The translations under genes and the position numbers were made by a program. A DNA stretch of 64,000 nucleotides from an uncultured Draconibacterium sp. (lineage in GTDB: Bacteria; Bacteroidota; Bacteroidia; Bacteroidales; Prolixibacteraceae): contig NZ_OY782038.1 of the NCBI RefSeq assembly GCF_963677575.1, positions 4,343,501-4,407,500 on the forward strand, read 5' to 3'. Position 1 is the stretch's first letter; each line of letters begins with the position of its first letter. Under the pieces are notes generated by a model. It searched no databases, was not told where the DNA came from, and saw only the letters and a list, made by a program, of their open reading frames with translations. This document shows positions 34,107 through 43,472 of the stretch, in pieces.

Positions 34107-36323
34107 TTAATCCTCAAGGTTTTCTACACGATTTACACTATCAATGCCTTTAATGGTTCTTAGCTTGCTGATTAAGTTGTCTAAATCGTTTGTGTTGTGG
34201 ATGTATAAAAACAGGTCGCCCATAAAAATTCCATCGTGCGTATCGAATTTTACTGAACGCATGTTAATATTGTGGCCCTTAGATATTAGCGTAGTTACTT
34301 CGTTTACAATTCCCATACGGTCGAAACCTTGTAAATGCAACCGGGTGAGGTACGACTGGCGTTTGAATTTTGTCCATTCGGCCTGGATTATTTTTTCACC
34401 CTGGTTGGCAATAAATTTTTCCAGCTCGCGGCATTTTACTTTATGAATAATTACATGATCGTCGGTTGTTAGGTATCCAACAACCGGTTCTCCGGGGATT
34501 GGATTGCAGCATTTTGCCAGCGAGAATTTTATATTATCCTGATTTTCTTTTAAAAGAAATGGCTTTTTCTTATCAATTTTTTGATTTTCGGGTGTTTTTT
34601 CTTCCTTGTTTTTATTACCCGATCCAAACGTAATGTTCCAGTATTTTACTAGTTTGCTCTCCGATTTTTTCCCGATAATGTCTTTCACATCATCCAGCTC
34701 CAGAAATCCCATTCCCACTTCGGAATACAACTGTTCTTTGTTGTTCAGATTAAAGTGTGCCGTTAATTTTTTCAGGTTATTCGAGGTTAACGGAGCGTTT
34801 ATTTCTTTAAAAAGCTGTTCAATAATTTCCTTGCCTTTGTCGGTATGTTTGCTTTTCTCGAGACGAAATACATTTTTGATTTTACCTCTTGCTTTTGGCG
34901 ATGCTGAAAACTTCAGCCACTCCAGTTTTGGAGTCTGATTTTCTGAGGTTAGAATTTCAATTTGATCTCCGTTTTCGAGCACATGACTGATCGGTACCAG
35001 CTTGGTATTTATTTTGGCACCAATACATTTATTTCCTAGTTCTGTGTGTATTTCGTAAGCAAAATCGATTACGGTCGATCCCAACGGCAACGAAAACATA
35101 TCGCCTTTTGGTGTAAAAACATTTATCTCTGAAGAAAAAAGGTTGAGTTTAAAATCATCCAGAAATTCGAAAGCATCAGAATCGGAACTTTGCAACAATT
35201 CGCGAATTCGTTCAATCCACGGATCCAGTTCGTTTTCAAAATTACGGATGTCTTTGTAACGGTAGTGTGCAGCAAAACCGTGTTCGGCCACATCGTCCAT
35301 TCTGTCGGTGCGTATCTGGATCTCGACCCAATGACCTTGCGGCCCCATTACTGTGACATGTAACGATTCGTAACCATTTGCTTTGGGCATGGTAATCCAA
35401 TCGCGAATGCGGTCGGGTTTTGGTTTGTAAATATCGGTAACAATTGAGAGCACATCAAAGCACTGTCGTTTTTCCGAGATCCCTTTTTTCGAATTTACAA
35501 TGATACGAATAGCCAGAATATCGTAAACCTCGTTAAACGCTACTGCCTTTTTTTGCATTTTTTGCCAAATGGAGTAGCTGGTTTTTAGCCGGTGTTCTAC
35601 CTTACAGTCAACATCTTCTTCTTTCAGTTTTTCAATAATCGGGCTGGTGAATTCGTTTACCAGATAATTTCGTTTTTCTGCCTGGTTGTGCAGCAGGTAT
35701 TGAATTTGTTCGTATTCTTCAGGGTGTTTGTGCTTAAAGCTCAGGTCTTCCAGTTCGCTTTTTATGGCATGTAAACCCAGGCGGTGCGCAAGCGGCACAT
35801 AAAGGAAAAGTGTTTCGCCGGCAATTTTAATTTTTTTGTATGCTGGCATCGAATCCAGGGTTCGCATGTTGTGCAAACGATCCGCAATTTTTATCAAAAT
35901 AACCCTCACATCGTCCGAAAGGGTCATCAACATTTTTTTTAGTGTAAGCGCATGTTTGGCATCAAAGTCGCCTGAAAGTTTTGTCAATCCGTCAACAATT
36001 CTGGATGCTCGTGTTCCAAACATGTTTTCAATATCCGATAAACGGTATTCGGTGTCTTCAACAACATCGTGTAATAAGGCTGCAACAATCGATGTAGCGC
36101 CCAATCCCAAATCAACCGCAACAATACGCGCAACTGCAATGGGATGAATGATAAAAGGTTCGCCTGATTTGCGTTTTATGCCATGGTGCGCTGCATTGGA
36201 GAAGCGAAATGCTTTCTCAATACGTGCCAACCGCCCTTCATCAAACTTATCTTTAATGATCTTCAGAAAATCCTGATAGCGGTCTTCAATATGCCTTATT
36301 TCTGCTTTTGTAAAATGTTGCAC
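34107..36323 (-). CDS. Bifunctional (p)ppGpp synthetase/hydrolase, Rel/SpoT family
   Basis: A 738-residue stringent-response enzyme with all four domains. The HD hydrolase is first (LLHDVVEDT near residue 87, IADRLHNMRTL near 150). The synthetase is next (RLKTSYSIWQKMQKK, ANGYESLHV, WVEIQIRT). A TGS domain (INVFTPKGDMFSLPLGSTVI, near residue 410) and a C-terminal ACT domain follow. Both catalytic sites look intact, so it should make and degrade (p)ppGpp. It lies 19 bases after the frameshifted HAD gene and is probably transcribed with the miaA-Nudix-HAD run. Confidence 0.95.
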   Translation of the reverse strand: MQHFTKAEIRHIEDRYQDFLKIIKDKFDEGRLARIEKAFRFSNAAHHGIKRKSGEPFIIHPIAVARIVAVDLGLGATSIVAALLHDVVEDTEYRLSDIENMFGTRASRIVDGLTKLSGDFDAKHALTLKKMLMTLSDDVRVILIKIADRLHNMRTLDSMPAYKKIKIAGETLFLYVPLAHRLGLHAIKSELEDLSFKHKHPEEYEQIQYLLHNQAEKRNYLVNEFTSPIIEKLKEEDVDCKVEHRLKTSYSIWQKMQKKAVAFNEVYDILAIRIIVNSKKGISEKRQCFDVLSIVTDIYKPKPDRIRDWITMPKANGYESLHVTVMGPQGHWVEIQIRTDRMDDVAEHGFAAHYRYKDIRNFENELDPWIERIRELLQSSDSDAFEFLDDFKLNLFSSEINVFTPKGDMFSLPLGSTVIDFAYEIHTELGNKCIGAKINTKLVPISHVLENGDQIEILTSENQTPKLEWLKFSASPKARGKIKNVFRLEKSKHTDKGKEIIEQLFKEINAPLTSNNLKKLTAHFNLNNKEQLYSEVGMGFLELDDVKDIIGKKSESKLVKYWNITFGSGNKNKEEKTPENQKIDKKKPFLLKENQDNIKFSLAKCCNPIPGEPVVGYLTTDDHVIIHKVKCRELEKFIANQGEKIIQAEWTKFKRQSYLTRLHLQGFDRMGIVNEVTTLISKGHNINMRSVKFDTHDGIFMGDLFLYIHNTNDLDNLISKLRTIKGIDSVNRVENLED

Positions 36324-36341
36324 TTTGCCTTTGTCTGATCC

Positions 36342-36822
36342 TTAATCTAAACCTGTCTGTAATAAGTTTTGAATATATAAATTCTTTCCTATCCCTGTTC
36401 TCTGTCCTGCTAAAATATTTCTTTTTTTGTCTCCTATCAACACTGAGTTAACAGGATCGATATTAAATTCCTGAATGGCCTGCAAAATCATTCCGGGTTT
36501 GGGTTTTCTGCAATTGTACTTTCCCGTAATTTCAGGGTGGTGCGGACAATGATAAACTTTTGTTATTTCTATCCCTCGTTTCTGAAACTGCCGGATCATC
36601 CAATTGTTTAAACGAAAAAAATCGTCTTCGGTATAATATTTTCGTGCAATGCCCGATTGGTTGGTTATGACGAACAACATAAAACCCTTGCGCTGGTAAT
36701 CTTTCTGCAATTCGAAAATGCCAGGGATAAATTCAAAATCTTCAATTCGGAACACGTAGTTTTTTTACGTTAATGGTTTCGTCGCGGTCGAGAAACAGGG
36801 CCTTATTATTATTAGATGTCAT
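36342..36822 (-). pseudogene. HAD-IIIA phosphatase (GmhB/HisB-N-like), broken by a one-base frameshift
   Basis: The start is at 36822: MTSNNNKALFLDRDETINV begins the phosphatase with the nucleophile motif LDRD. The frame then hits a run of seven A (plus 36760-36766) and soon stops. The rest of the enzyme (FRIEDFEFIPGIFELQ, VITNQSGIARKYY, KVYHCPHHPE, CRKPKPGM, IGDKKRNILAG) continues in another frame. Removing one A joins them as INVKNYVFRIEDF, a normal GmhB-like sequence. The usual DxDG glycine is Glu. Family members dephosphorylate heptose-1,7-bisphosphate or similar. The break may be real, a sequencing error, or bridged by slippage on the A7 run. Confidence 0.85.
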
Positions 36823-36932
36823 TTATGAATAAAGTTTGCTCTATTTTTTTCATATGAAATGCGGTTGCCGGATTGCCTCTTTTTCTTCAGGAAACAGTTT
36901 TGGCCGAAAGCTGCCTGATTTGCTGTAGCGTG

Positions 36933-37385
36933 TTACTCACTAAAAGTTGCTTTTAATTTATTCAGAACAAATTTATCAATTGGGAAAGTAATATCGTCGT
37001 CTTTTAAGTCTTCTATTTTTATCCAACGAAAGCTTTGTGTTTCGCCGGCATCAATTTCAAAGTCGAATGCTTTTGCTGATATCTCAAATTTTAACGGCTG
37101 TTTCAGGTCTGCTAGATAGTAAATGCTGATCAACTGAGCATCGTCGAAAAACAATGCTTTTTGGTAAAAGTCGGTGGTGTAAAAATGCCTGATGTTCTCA
37201 ATCTCTTGCCCGTTGCATTCTTCTTCAAACTCTCGTTTTAAGCCATCAACCAATCCTTCTCCAAATTCCAGTCCGCCACCCGGAAACTTGGTCATTTTTG
37301 TGTTCAACACAAATTCATCCGAAAGCAAAATTTCTTTCCTTTCGTTGATAACCAGTCCGTAAACACGAATAATAAATTGCGCCAT
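36933..37385 (-). CDS. Nudix hydrolase
   Basis: A 150-residue pyrophosphohydrolase. I set the start at 37385 (MAQFIIRVYGLVINERKE), 1 base after the miaA stop; an in-frame ATG six codons upstream overlaps miaA. The Nudix box reads GGGLEFGEGLVDGLKREFEE followed by EC, with all catalytic Glu residues. The substrate is unknown: Nudix enzymes act on nucleoside diphosphates linked to another group. It is probably co-transcribed with miaA. Confidence 0.85.
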   Translation of the reverse strand: MAQFIIRVYGLVINERKEILLSDEFVLNTKMTKFPGGGLEFGEGLVDGLKREFEEECNGQEIENIRHFYTTDFYQKALFFDDAQLISIYYLADLKQPLKFEISAKAFDFEIDAGETQSFRWIKIEDLKDDDITFPIDKFVLNKLKATFSE

Positions 37386-37386
37386 A

Positions 37387-38289
37387 TTATTTGATTTGAT
37401 CATTGATCCAGTCGATTATTTCTTTCGTGTCGGTAGGTTCAAACCATTTTACTGTTTCGTCGCGGCGGAACCAGGTAATTTGTTTGCGCGCATAACGCCT
37501 CGAGTTGCGTTTTATTAACTCAATCGCTTTCTCTCGCGGGATCTCTCCGTTAAAATAAGCGAACAGTTCCTGATAGCCCACAGTATTTAACGAATTCAAG
37601 TGTTTTTTGTGATATACACTCCGGGCTTCTTTTTCCAGCCCGGCTTCCATCATTTTGTCGACCCTTAAGTTAATACGGTTGTGCAGCACCTGTCGATCGC
37701 AGTTTAGCGCGATTTTCAGTATTTGGAATGGGCGCTCTTTTGGTCTGTCGGAGCGGAATGATGAATAAGGTTTCCCGGTTTGAATGCTAATTTCCAATGC
37801 GTGGATAATTCGGTTCGGATTTTTCAGGTCTACTTTTTTATAGTATTCCGGATCGAGTCTTTTTAGCTGTAGCCGCAAACTTTCCAATCCTTCTTCTTCC
37901 AGTTGCTTTTTTAATGCTGCCCGAACCTCGGGATCGGCATCGGGCATAATGTCAATGCCTTTACAAATGGCGTCGATGTATAACATTGAGCCGCCCACCA
38001 GCAACAAAACATCCTTTTTCTGAAAAAGCTTGTCGATCAGTTGCAGCGCTTCTGTTTCGTAGCGGCTGGCATTGTAATTTTCTTCAACCGAATGGCTTTG
38101 AATAAAATGATGAGGAACGGCAGCTAACTCTTCAGGAGAAGGAACTGCAGTTCCGATACAAAGTTCCTTAAAAATTTGCCGGGAGTCGGCCGAAACGATT
38201 TCGGCATTAAAATGCCGGGCAATTTTTATGCTCACCTCGGTTTTTCCAATTCCGGTTGGGCCGGTAATTACAACAAGCGTTTTTTGCAT
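37387..38289 (-). CDS. miaA: tRNA dimethylallyltransferase
   Basis: This enzyme adds an isopentenyl group to A37 of tRNAs that read UNN codons. The P-loop ITGPTGIGKTEVS lies at residues 7-19, the SADSRQIFKELCIGTA segment contains the catalytic Asp, and the RYARKQITWFRRD motif is near the C-terminus. Length (300 residues) is normal. It lies upstream of the Nudix, HAD and rel/spoT genes on the same strand. Confidence 0.96.
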   Translation of the reverse strand: MQKTLVVITGPTGIGKTEVSIKIARHFNAEIVSADSRQIFKELCIGTAVPSPEELAAVPHHFIQSHSVEENYNASRYETEALQLIDKLFQKKDVLLLVGGSMLYIDAICKGIDIMPDADPEVRAALKKQLEEEGLESLRLQLKRLDPEYYKKVDLKNPNRIIHALEISIQTGKPYSSFRSDRPKERPFQILKIALNCDRQVLHNRINLRVDKMMEAGLEKEARSVYHKKHLNSLNTVGYQELFAYFNGEIPREKAIELIKRNSRRYARKQITWFRRDETVKWFEPTDTKEIIDWINDQIK

Positions 38290-38317
38290 GAATGCATGAT
38301 TTTTGGCAAATTAATGA

Positions 38318-38352
38318 CAAAAAAAAGACTGTTCAAAATATTGAACAGCCTT
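38318..38352 (-). terminator. Intrinsic terminator of the pRiA4b-like gene
   Basis: On the minus strand GGCTGTTCAA (38341-38350) pairs with TTGAACAGTC (38328-38337), followed by eight T. It separates the gene that ends at 38394 from miaA. Confidence 0.85.
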
Positions 38353-38393
38353 GGAATTTTTTTAAACATGGATTAAACAGTCGTCTTTCGTGA

Positions 38394-38918
38394 TCAGAAA
38401 TCGTCCATTTCGCCAAAGATTTCAGTGTAATCATCTAGCTCGCCAAAATCCATATAAACTTCTTCTTCCTGGCTTATACCAGTTTCAAGTTCAACTTTTT
38501 CTTCTCCTAAAACCTGAACGGGGGAATCGCCTTGTTTTAAAGCGACTAATGGTTCATTAAGATTTTTTTCCATAATTATTCCAGTTAGTTCTATAAAAAA
38601 AGACCTGTCGTTCAAAAAATCGAATGTATAAATGAGGTGTTGACCCTTATCCTGTAGCAAGTCGCATAATTTTGTTTTTTGCATGATATAAAATGCCGCA
38701 CCATTTATACCTAAGTCTAACATTGAAATCTCAACCAGCTTTCTCCAGTTTTTATTGGACACGAAGAAAGATGCCAGTTGGTGTGACTCAAAACCAACAC
38801 TTTTCTGTATAATGCTATGAAAATCGAAAAATGAATGTTTCTCATCCAGAGCAACTTCCAATCGGAAGTTTTGGGCCTCTTGTGAAACAATTTGAAATTG
38901 ATAAATCATAAATTTCAC
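38394..38918 (-). CDS. Plasmid pRiA4b ORF-3-like protein
   Basis: A 174-residue cytoplasmic protein whose N-terminal two thirds (MIYQFQIVSQEAQNFRLEVA, FFDFHSIIQKSVGFESHQLA) fit the pRiA4b ORF-3 family fold. The C-terminal ~40 residues are strongly acidic (VYMDFGELDDYTEIFGEMDD). The family is widespread in Bacteroidota, and its function is unknown. The acidic tail could bind a basic partner. It stands alone between a terminator and a 350-base non-coding region. Confidence 0.7.
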   Translation of the reverse strand: MKFMIYQFQIVSQEAQNFRLEVALDEKHSFFDFHSIIQKSVGFESHQLASFFVSNKNWRKLVEISMLDLGINGAAFYIMQKTKLCDLLQDKGQHLIYTFDFLNDRSFFIELTGIIMEKNLNEPLVALKQGDSPVQVLGEEKVELETGISQEEEVYMDFGELDDYTEIFGEMDDF

Positions 38919-39271
38919 GTTGAATGAAGTTCAAATTTTACAGGAATTTTTACAAAATCCAAGAATTTAAATGCAGAAGAAATTGAAAATATCTATCAAA
39001 AAGGTCTTTTTCTAACGTTTGGAGGTTTTTTAACAAAATGTCAAAAGGTTGGTTTTTAACCTTTTTCGGGGCATTTTTTTGTAAAATATTGTGAAAAATA
39101 CAGAAACGAATTCGTTGGAATTAAAAAATGTTAAAAAAGTTTAAGTCAGGAAAAATCGAACATTCGTGTTTGTTGTTCGGCTCATCGAATAATTTGGGAA
39201 AATAGAATGCAAGTGCCAGTTAGTCAGTGGTATATGTCGATTTGTCTTGTAAGATGTTGGCTGTTTTTGCT
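38919..39271. other. Non-coding stretch between divergently unrelated genes
   Basis: These 353 bases contain the promoter of the minus-strand pRiA4b-like gene and one strong hairpin listed separately. I see no protein-coding frame with recognisable content. The stretch is A/T-rich and holds several T-runs. Confidence 0.35.
39036..39080 (+). terminator. Orphan terminator-like hairpin
   Basis: A nested stem lies in an intergenic region: AAATGTC with GGCATTT outside (one G-U), AAAGGTT with AACCTTT inside. It is followed by TTTTTTT on the plus strand. No plus-strand gene precedes it, so it may end a small RNA starting after 38919. Confidence 0.45.
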
Positions 39272-39937
39272 TTAAGGTCGCGTTGCCCGAAGCATTTGTC
39301 TTTTGCCTGGAGGACCGGGAAGTCGCTTCAAAATATAGCCCGACCTTTCCATTCTTCGGCGAATTTCGCCTTTAGCACTATAGGTAACTAGGTTGGCATT
39401 TGAGTTACTAATACTGAACAGCTTTCTGAAGATTTCTTCGTTCCACATCTCAGGTTGCTTGTCGGGTCCAAATGCGTCAAAGTAAATCACATCAATCGTT
39501 GGGATCTCATCAAAAGAAAATTGAGTGAGATCGGTTTTTAATTTAAGCAAATCGAAATAAGGCGAAATTTGTGTTTTTCTGTTCCAATCACTATTGTGCA
39601 GTGCTGAAAAAAGTTCTTCGGCTTGTTTCGAAATCAAGCTCCCGTAATTGAGTTGTTCTATTTCTGCAGGTTCAATCGGGTATTTCTCCAATGAAATATA
39701 AGTGGTTTTTCGTTTCGTTTTTTCGGCTTCGATGGCGGTTAATAAAGTATTTAAGCCGGTTCCAAAACCAATTTCGAGAATTATCGGAGCCGGCGACTGA
39801 TTGTGCCGGTAACCTTTGTCGAGATACACATATTCCGATTCGGTTAGTGCACCGTATACCGAATGATACTGTTCGTCCATCTCTGGAACAAACAGCGTTT
39901 TTGACCCGTCTTCGGTATTTATAATTTGTCGTTGCAT
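39272..39937 (-). CDS. mnmD: tRNA (mnm5s2U34)-methyltransferase MnmD
   Basis: A SAM-dependent methyltransferase that completes the mnm5s2U34 modification of the tRNA wobble base. This is the stand-alone form without the C-terminal oxidase domain found in enterobacterial MnmC. The start at 39937 (MQRQIINTEDGSKTLF) matches the family; the longer frame adds a hydrophobic tail of no homology. Motif I is LEIGFGTGLNTLL, and IDVIYFDAFGPDKQPEMW is the family signature. The C-terminus KRLPGPPGKRQMLRA is conserved. Confidence 0.93.
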   Translation of the reverse strand: MQRQIINTEDGSKTLFVPEMDEQYHSVYGALTESEYVYLDKGYRHNQSPAPIILEIGFGTGLNTLLTAIEAEKTKRKTTYISLEKYPIEPAEIEQLNYGSLISKQAEELFSALHNSDWNRKTQISPYFDLLKLKTDLTQFSFDEIPTIDVIYFDAFGPDKQPEMWNEEIFRKLFSISNSNANLVTYSAKGEIRRRMERSGYILKRLPGPPGKRQMLRATRP

Positions 39938-40054
39938 GGCCTGCGAATTTCCTAAAATTGTATGTCTTACAATCAGTATTAAGCTAAAAAGCAGCAAAAA
40001 AATACCTTTTATAACTTAAAAAGCTAATTTTATCAGCCAAAAATAAGAAAAACT

Positions 40055-40669
40055 ATGTTGTTGCGCTTGTACAATGAAAATCCAAATCCCCGCGATGTTA
40101 GAAAAGTTGTAGATGTTTTGCGTGGAGGAGGGGTGATTGTTTATCCAACCGACACGGTTTACGGAATTGGTTGCGACATTACCAACCAAAAGGCGGTTGA
40201 AAAGGTGGCGCGAATTAAAGGCATTCAGGTAGAAAAAAACAACTTTTCGTTTATCTGCAGCGACTTTAGTCATCTGTCGGATTATACAAAGCCAATACCA
40301 AATCATATTTTTAAACTCATTCGCAAAAACTTACCCGGTCCGTTTACTTTTATTTTAAATGCCAATAACAATGTACCGAGGTATTTTAAAGGGAAAAAGA
40401 AAACGGTGGGAATCCGTATTCCGGATAATAATATTATTCGTGAAATTGTGCGTGAATTGGGAAATCCAATCCTTTCATCATCGGTGCACGACGACGACGA
40501 GATTTTGGAATACACCACGGATCCGGAGTTGATTCATGAAAAATTCGCAGAACTGGCAGAAATTGTTGTTGATGGCGGTTTTGGAGAGTTAATACCTTCA
40601 ACAATTGTTGATTGTACTTCGGACGAGCCAACTTTGGTGCGCCAGGGAAAAGGAGAATTGGAATTTTAA
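40055..40669 (+). CDS. Sua5/YciO/YrdC/YwlC family protein (L-threonylcarbamoyladenylate synthase-like)
   Basis: A 204-residue protein with the YrdC fold. The N-terminal GGGVIVYPTDTVYGIGCDI is the nucleotide/threonine-binding signature, and NLPGPFTFIL and KKTVGIRIPDN follow. The C-terminus with PSTIVDCTSDEPTLVRQGKG is standard. It probably makes threonylcarbamoyl-AMP for the t6A37 modification, although the YciO subgroup is less well defined. It is convergent with trkH with only 5 bases between stop codons. Confidence 0.88.
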   Translation: MLLRLYNENPNPRDVRKVVDVLRGGGVIVYPTDTVYGIGCDITNQKAVEKVARIKGIQVEKNNFSFICSDFSHLSDYTKPIPNHIFKLIRKNLPGPFTFILNANNNVPRYFKGKKKTVGIRIPDNNIIREIVRELGNPILSSSVHDDDEILEYTTDPELIHEKFAELAEIVVDGGFGELIPSTIVDCTSDEPTLVRQGKGELEF

Positions 40670-40674
40670 ATCTA

Positions 40675-42120
40675 TTATTCTTTCCAGAAAGATGGAGAGA
40701 AAAGTACCAAAACGGTAAACAGCTCCAAACGGCCAAGCAACATCAGAAATGATAAAAACCATTTTCCGATTGGGCTAATGTGGTAGAAATTTTCTGCCGG
40801 TCCAACAGTTCCTAAACCCGGACCGATATTTCCTAAACAAGTTGCAACGGCTCCCATCGATGATTCCATATCCGGTTCTATCAGTGTGAAAATAACGGTG
40901 CTGATGGCAAAAATTACAAAGTAGATCATAAAGAATGCCAGTACGTTGGTAACGATTTTCGGATCTACCGAATGTTTGTTAAAACGAACGGGAATAACAG
41001 CGTTGGGATGCACCAAACGTTTTAGCTCGTAGTAGCCGTTTTTAAGCAGCACAACAATACGCATAATCTTTATACCTCCACCGGTTGATCCGGCAGAACC
41101 TCCAAAAAAGAAAAGCAAAAAGATAAGCATGGTTAAAACGGGCGGCCACATCAGGTAGTCGGCTGTAGCGTATCCTGTGGTTGTTATAATTGTAATTACC
41201 TGAAACAGTGAATCGCGAAATGCTTTTTCAACGCCAAATTCGGTAGAAATTAAAAGGCCGATAAAAATAAGAGCCGTAAAACCGAGGGTGAAAAAGCTGT
41301 AATATTTAAACTCTTCGTCTTTAAATGCCACCGAAAACTTTCCTTTGATAGCAAAGTAGGAGAGGGTAAAGTTTGTTCCGGCCAGAAACATAAAAACAAT
41401 AATTACATATTGAGTAAATGGTGAAGGCCAATGCGCAATACTTGCTTGTTTGGTTGAAAAACCTCCTGTTGCCATTGTTGTAAATGAATGGCACACTGCA
41501 TCGAAAAGAGTCATGTCTCCTGCCCATAACAACAGCGTTTCGGCAACTGTAAATGCCAGGTAAATTACCCAAAGTGTTTTTGCTGTTTGTTTAATTCGTG
41601 GACTGATTTTATCGGGAGTTGGTCCCGGAACTTCAGCCATAAATAGCTGCATACCACCAATCCCGAATACCGGCAAAATAGCCAGCGACAAAACGATAAT
41701 TCCCATTCCGCCAAGCCATTGTGTTATGCTTCTCCAGAATAATATCCCGTGAGGAAGGGCTTCAATATCGTTTAAAATTGATGAGCCTGTTGTGGTAAAA
41801 CCTGAAATGGTTTCGAAAAATGCATCGGTAAAACTGGGAATAGAGCCACTTATAATATAAGGTAAGCTCCCAAAAAAGGAGAACACAATCCACACCATCG
41901 ATACGATGATGAATCCTTCGCGTTTGCCAATATCTTTTTTTGCTTTCGAGGTAACAGCAACGATTAGTCCGCCGATTGCCAGATTTATTCCGCCCGAAAT
42001 TATGAATGAGCTACTGTCGTGTTCACCATAAATCAGAGCAACCAGAAGGGCGATGCCCATGGCAATTCCCTCTACAAATAATAAAAAACCAAGTACTCTG
42101 AAGATGATTTTAAGATTCAT
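40675..42120 (-). CDS. trkH: TrkH-family potassium uptake protein
   Basis: A 481-residue potassium channel-like subunit of the Trk system in the inner membrane, with about ten hydrophobic segments and four selectivity-filter-like loops (TTTGSSIL, TMATGGFST, TTTGYATAD and CLGNIGPGLG). The last is typical of TrkH. It begins 17 bases downstream of trkA on the same strand, so the two form an operon. Its last bases nearly touch the convergent Sua5-like gene. Confidence 0.95.
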   Translation of the reverse strand: MNLKIIFRVLGFLLFVEGIAMGIALLVALIYGEHDSSSFIISGGINLAIGGLIVAVTSKAKKDIGKREGFIIVSMVWIVFSFFGSLPYIISGSIPSFTDAFFETISGFTTTGSSILNDIEALPHGILFWRSITQWLGGMGIIVLSLAILPVFGIGGMQLFMAEVPGPTPDKISPRIKQTAKTLWVIYLAFTVAETLLLWAGDMTLFDAVCHSFTTMATGGFSTKQASIAHWPSPFTQYVIIVFMFLAGTNFTLSYFAIKGKFSVAFKDEEFKYYSFFTLGFTALIFIGLLISTEFGVEKAFRDSLFQVITIITTTGYATADYLMWPPVLTMLIFLLFFFGGSAGSTGGGIKIMRIVVLLKNGYYELKRLVHPNAVIPVRFNKHSVDPKIVTNVLAFFMIYFVIFAISTVIFTLIEPDMESSMGAVATCLGNIGPGLGTVGPAENFYHISPIGKWFLSFLMLLGRLELFTVLVLFSPSFWKE

Positions 42121-42137
42121 GTTCTGGTAGTTTGCTC

Positions 42138-43472
42138 TTACTTAAAGAATTTCTCCAGCTTTTTAATTCCTGAAGGCAGGGTGAATACAACTACTTTGTC
42201 GCCTTCCTGAATTTGAGTGTAACCGTGGGCAATGTAGCCCATGTTTCCGCGAATCACACCTCCGATTTTTGCTTCTTCCGGGAAGTCAAGATCTTTAATG
42301 GATTTTTGCGTGATTTTAGCTCCCGGTTTGGCTATAAACTCAAAAACTTCGGCGTCGGAGGCTGTTAAACATTTTACTTTCGAGATCTCGGCATTAAGCG
42401 TAAACCGGTAAATGTAACCGGCGGCAATCAGCTTTTTATTAAAAATACTGCCGATATCCATATTGTCTGCAAGGTTCATATAGGCGAGGTTTTCCACCTC
42501 GGCCACTGTTCGGCGAACACCAAATGTTTTTGCCAGGTGGCAGCCTAATATATTGGTTTCAGAATTTCCGGTGGTTGCTACAAAAGCATCCATCTTTTCA
42601 ATTCCTTCTTCGCGCAACAAATTCAGGTTTCGTCCGTCGCCGTTAATTACCAGTACATTTTCGTATTTGTCCGCAATTTTTTCGCACTTTTTACGGTCGC
42701 CTTCAATTACTTTTATCCGGTAGTTTTCGCCCAGTTTTTCAATTGCTTTTTGAGCAATTCGGCTACCTCCTAAGAACATGATGTTTTTAACCTCGAAAAG
42801 TGTTTTACCGGTTAATGCGTAAACATTGTTTTGCTCAGCTGGAGTGGTAACAAAAAATACAATGTCTCCATTTTTAATAAAATCAGCTCCGTTTGGGATG
42901 ATTGTTTCATTGTCGCGGTTAATTGCAACTACTAACAAATGCTGATTTTCCTGCGATAACTCTTCAAAAGTTTTATTCAGAATTGGTGCATTTTCGCGCA
43001 CTTTAATTCCCATCATAATCAGTTTTCCGTTCGAAAACTCGATTAACTGACGTGTAGCGGTTTGTTTTACCGACGCAATAATCTCTTTTGCTGCCAGACT
43101 TTCGGGGTAGATCAATTCGTTTATCCCCAGGTTGTTAAGTTTGGCACGGTATCTTTCCTGGAGATATTCTGAGTTGTTGATACGCGCAATTGTACGGTTT
43201 ACACCCAGGTACGACGCCATTGAACAGGCCAAAACGTTCCGTTCCTCAAAAGGAGTTACTGCAATAAAAAGATCTGATTTTGCCAGGTCTGTGCTTTTCA
43301 AATCCTGAAATGAATGCGCTGAACCCGCAATTGTCATCAGGTCTACTTCACTACTGATTTTCGCCAGTTTTTCAGGAGAATCATCCAGTAAGGTGATGTC
43401 ATGGTTCTCATTGGTTAACATTCTTGCCAAATGTGTTCCTACTTCGCCGGCACCTGCTATAACAACTTTCAT
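42138..43472 (-). CDS. trkA: Trk system potassium transporter regulatory subunit TrkA
   Basis: A 444-residue peripheral membrane protein with two RCK_N/RCK_C repeats that binds NAD(H) and controls TrkH. The first Rossmann loop is VVIAGAGEVGTHLARML at the N-terminus. The second half begins IMFLGGSRIAQKAIEKL, with ATTGNSETNILGCHLAK further on. Length is full. It is followed by trkH at 17 bases. Its 5' leader carries copy C of the structured leader element. Confidence 0.95.
   Translation of the reverse strand: MKVVIAGAGEVGTHLARMLTNENHDITLLDDSPEKLAKISSEVDLMTIAGSAHSFQDLKSTDLAKSDLFIAVTPFEERNVLACSMASYLGVNRTIARINNSEYLQERYRAKLNNLGINELIYPESLAAKEIIASVKQTATRQLIEFSNGKLIMMGIKVRENAPILNKTFEELSQENQHLLVVAINRDNETIIPNGADFIKNGDIVFFVTTPAEQNNVYALTGKTLFEVKNIMFLGGSRIAQKAIEKLGENYRIKVIEGDRKKCEKIADKYENVLVINGDGRNLNLLREEGIEKMDAFVATTGNSETNILGCHLAKTFGVRRTVAEVENLAYMNLADNMDIGSIFNKKLIAAGYIYRFTLNAEISKVKCLTASDAEVFEFIAKPGAKITQKSIKDLDFPEEAKIGGVIRGNMGYIAHGYTQIQEGDKVVVFTLPSGIKKLEKFFK

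Noticed and set aside
36342..36822. Programmed -1 frameshift in the HAD gene
   Set aside because: The A7 run looks slippery, but a -1 shift leads to the wrong frame. The correct frame needs +1 or loss of one A, so a classical -1 signal does not fit.
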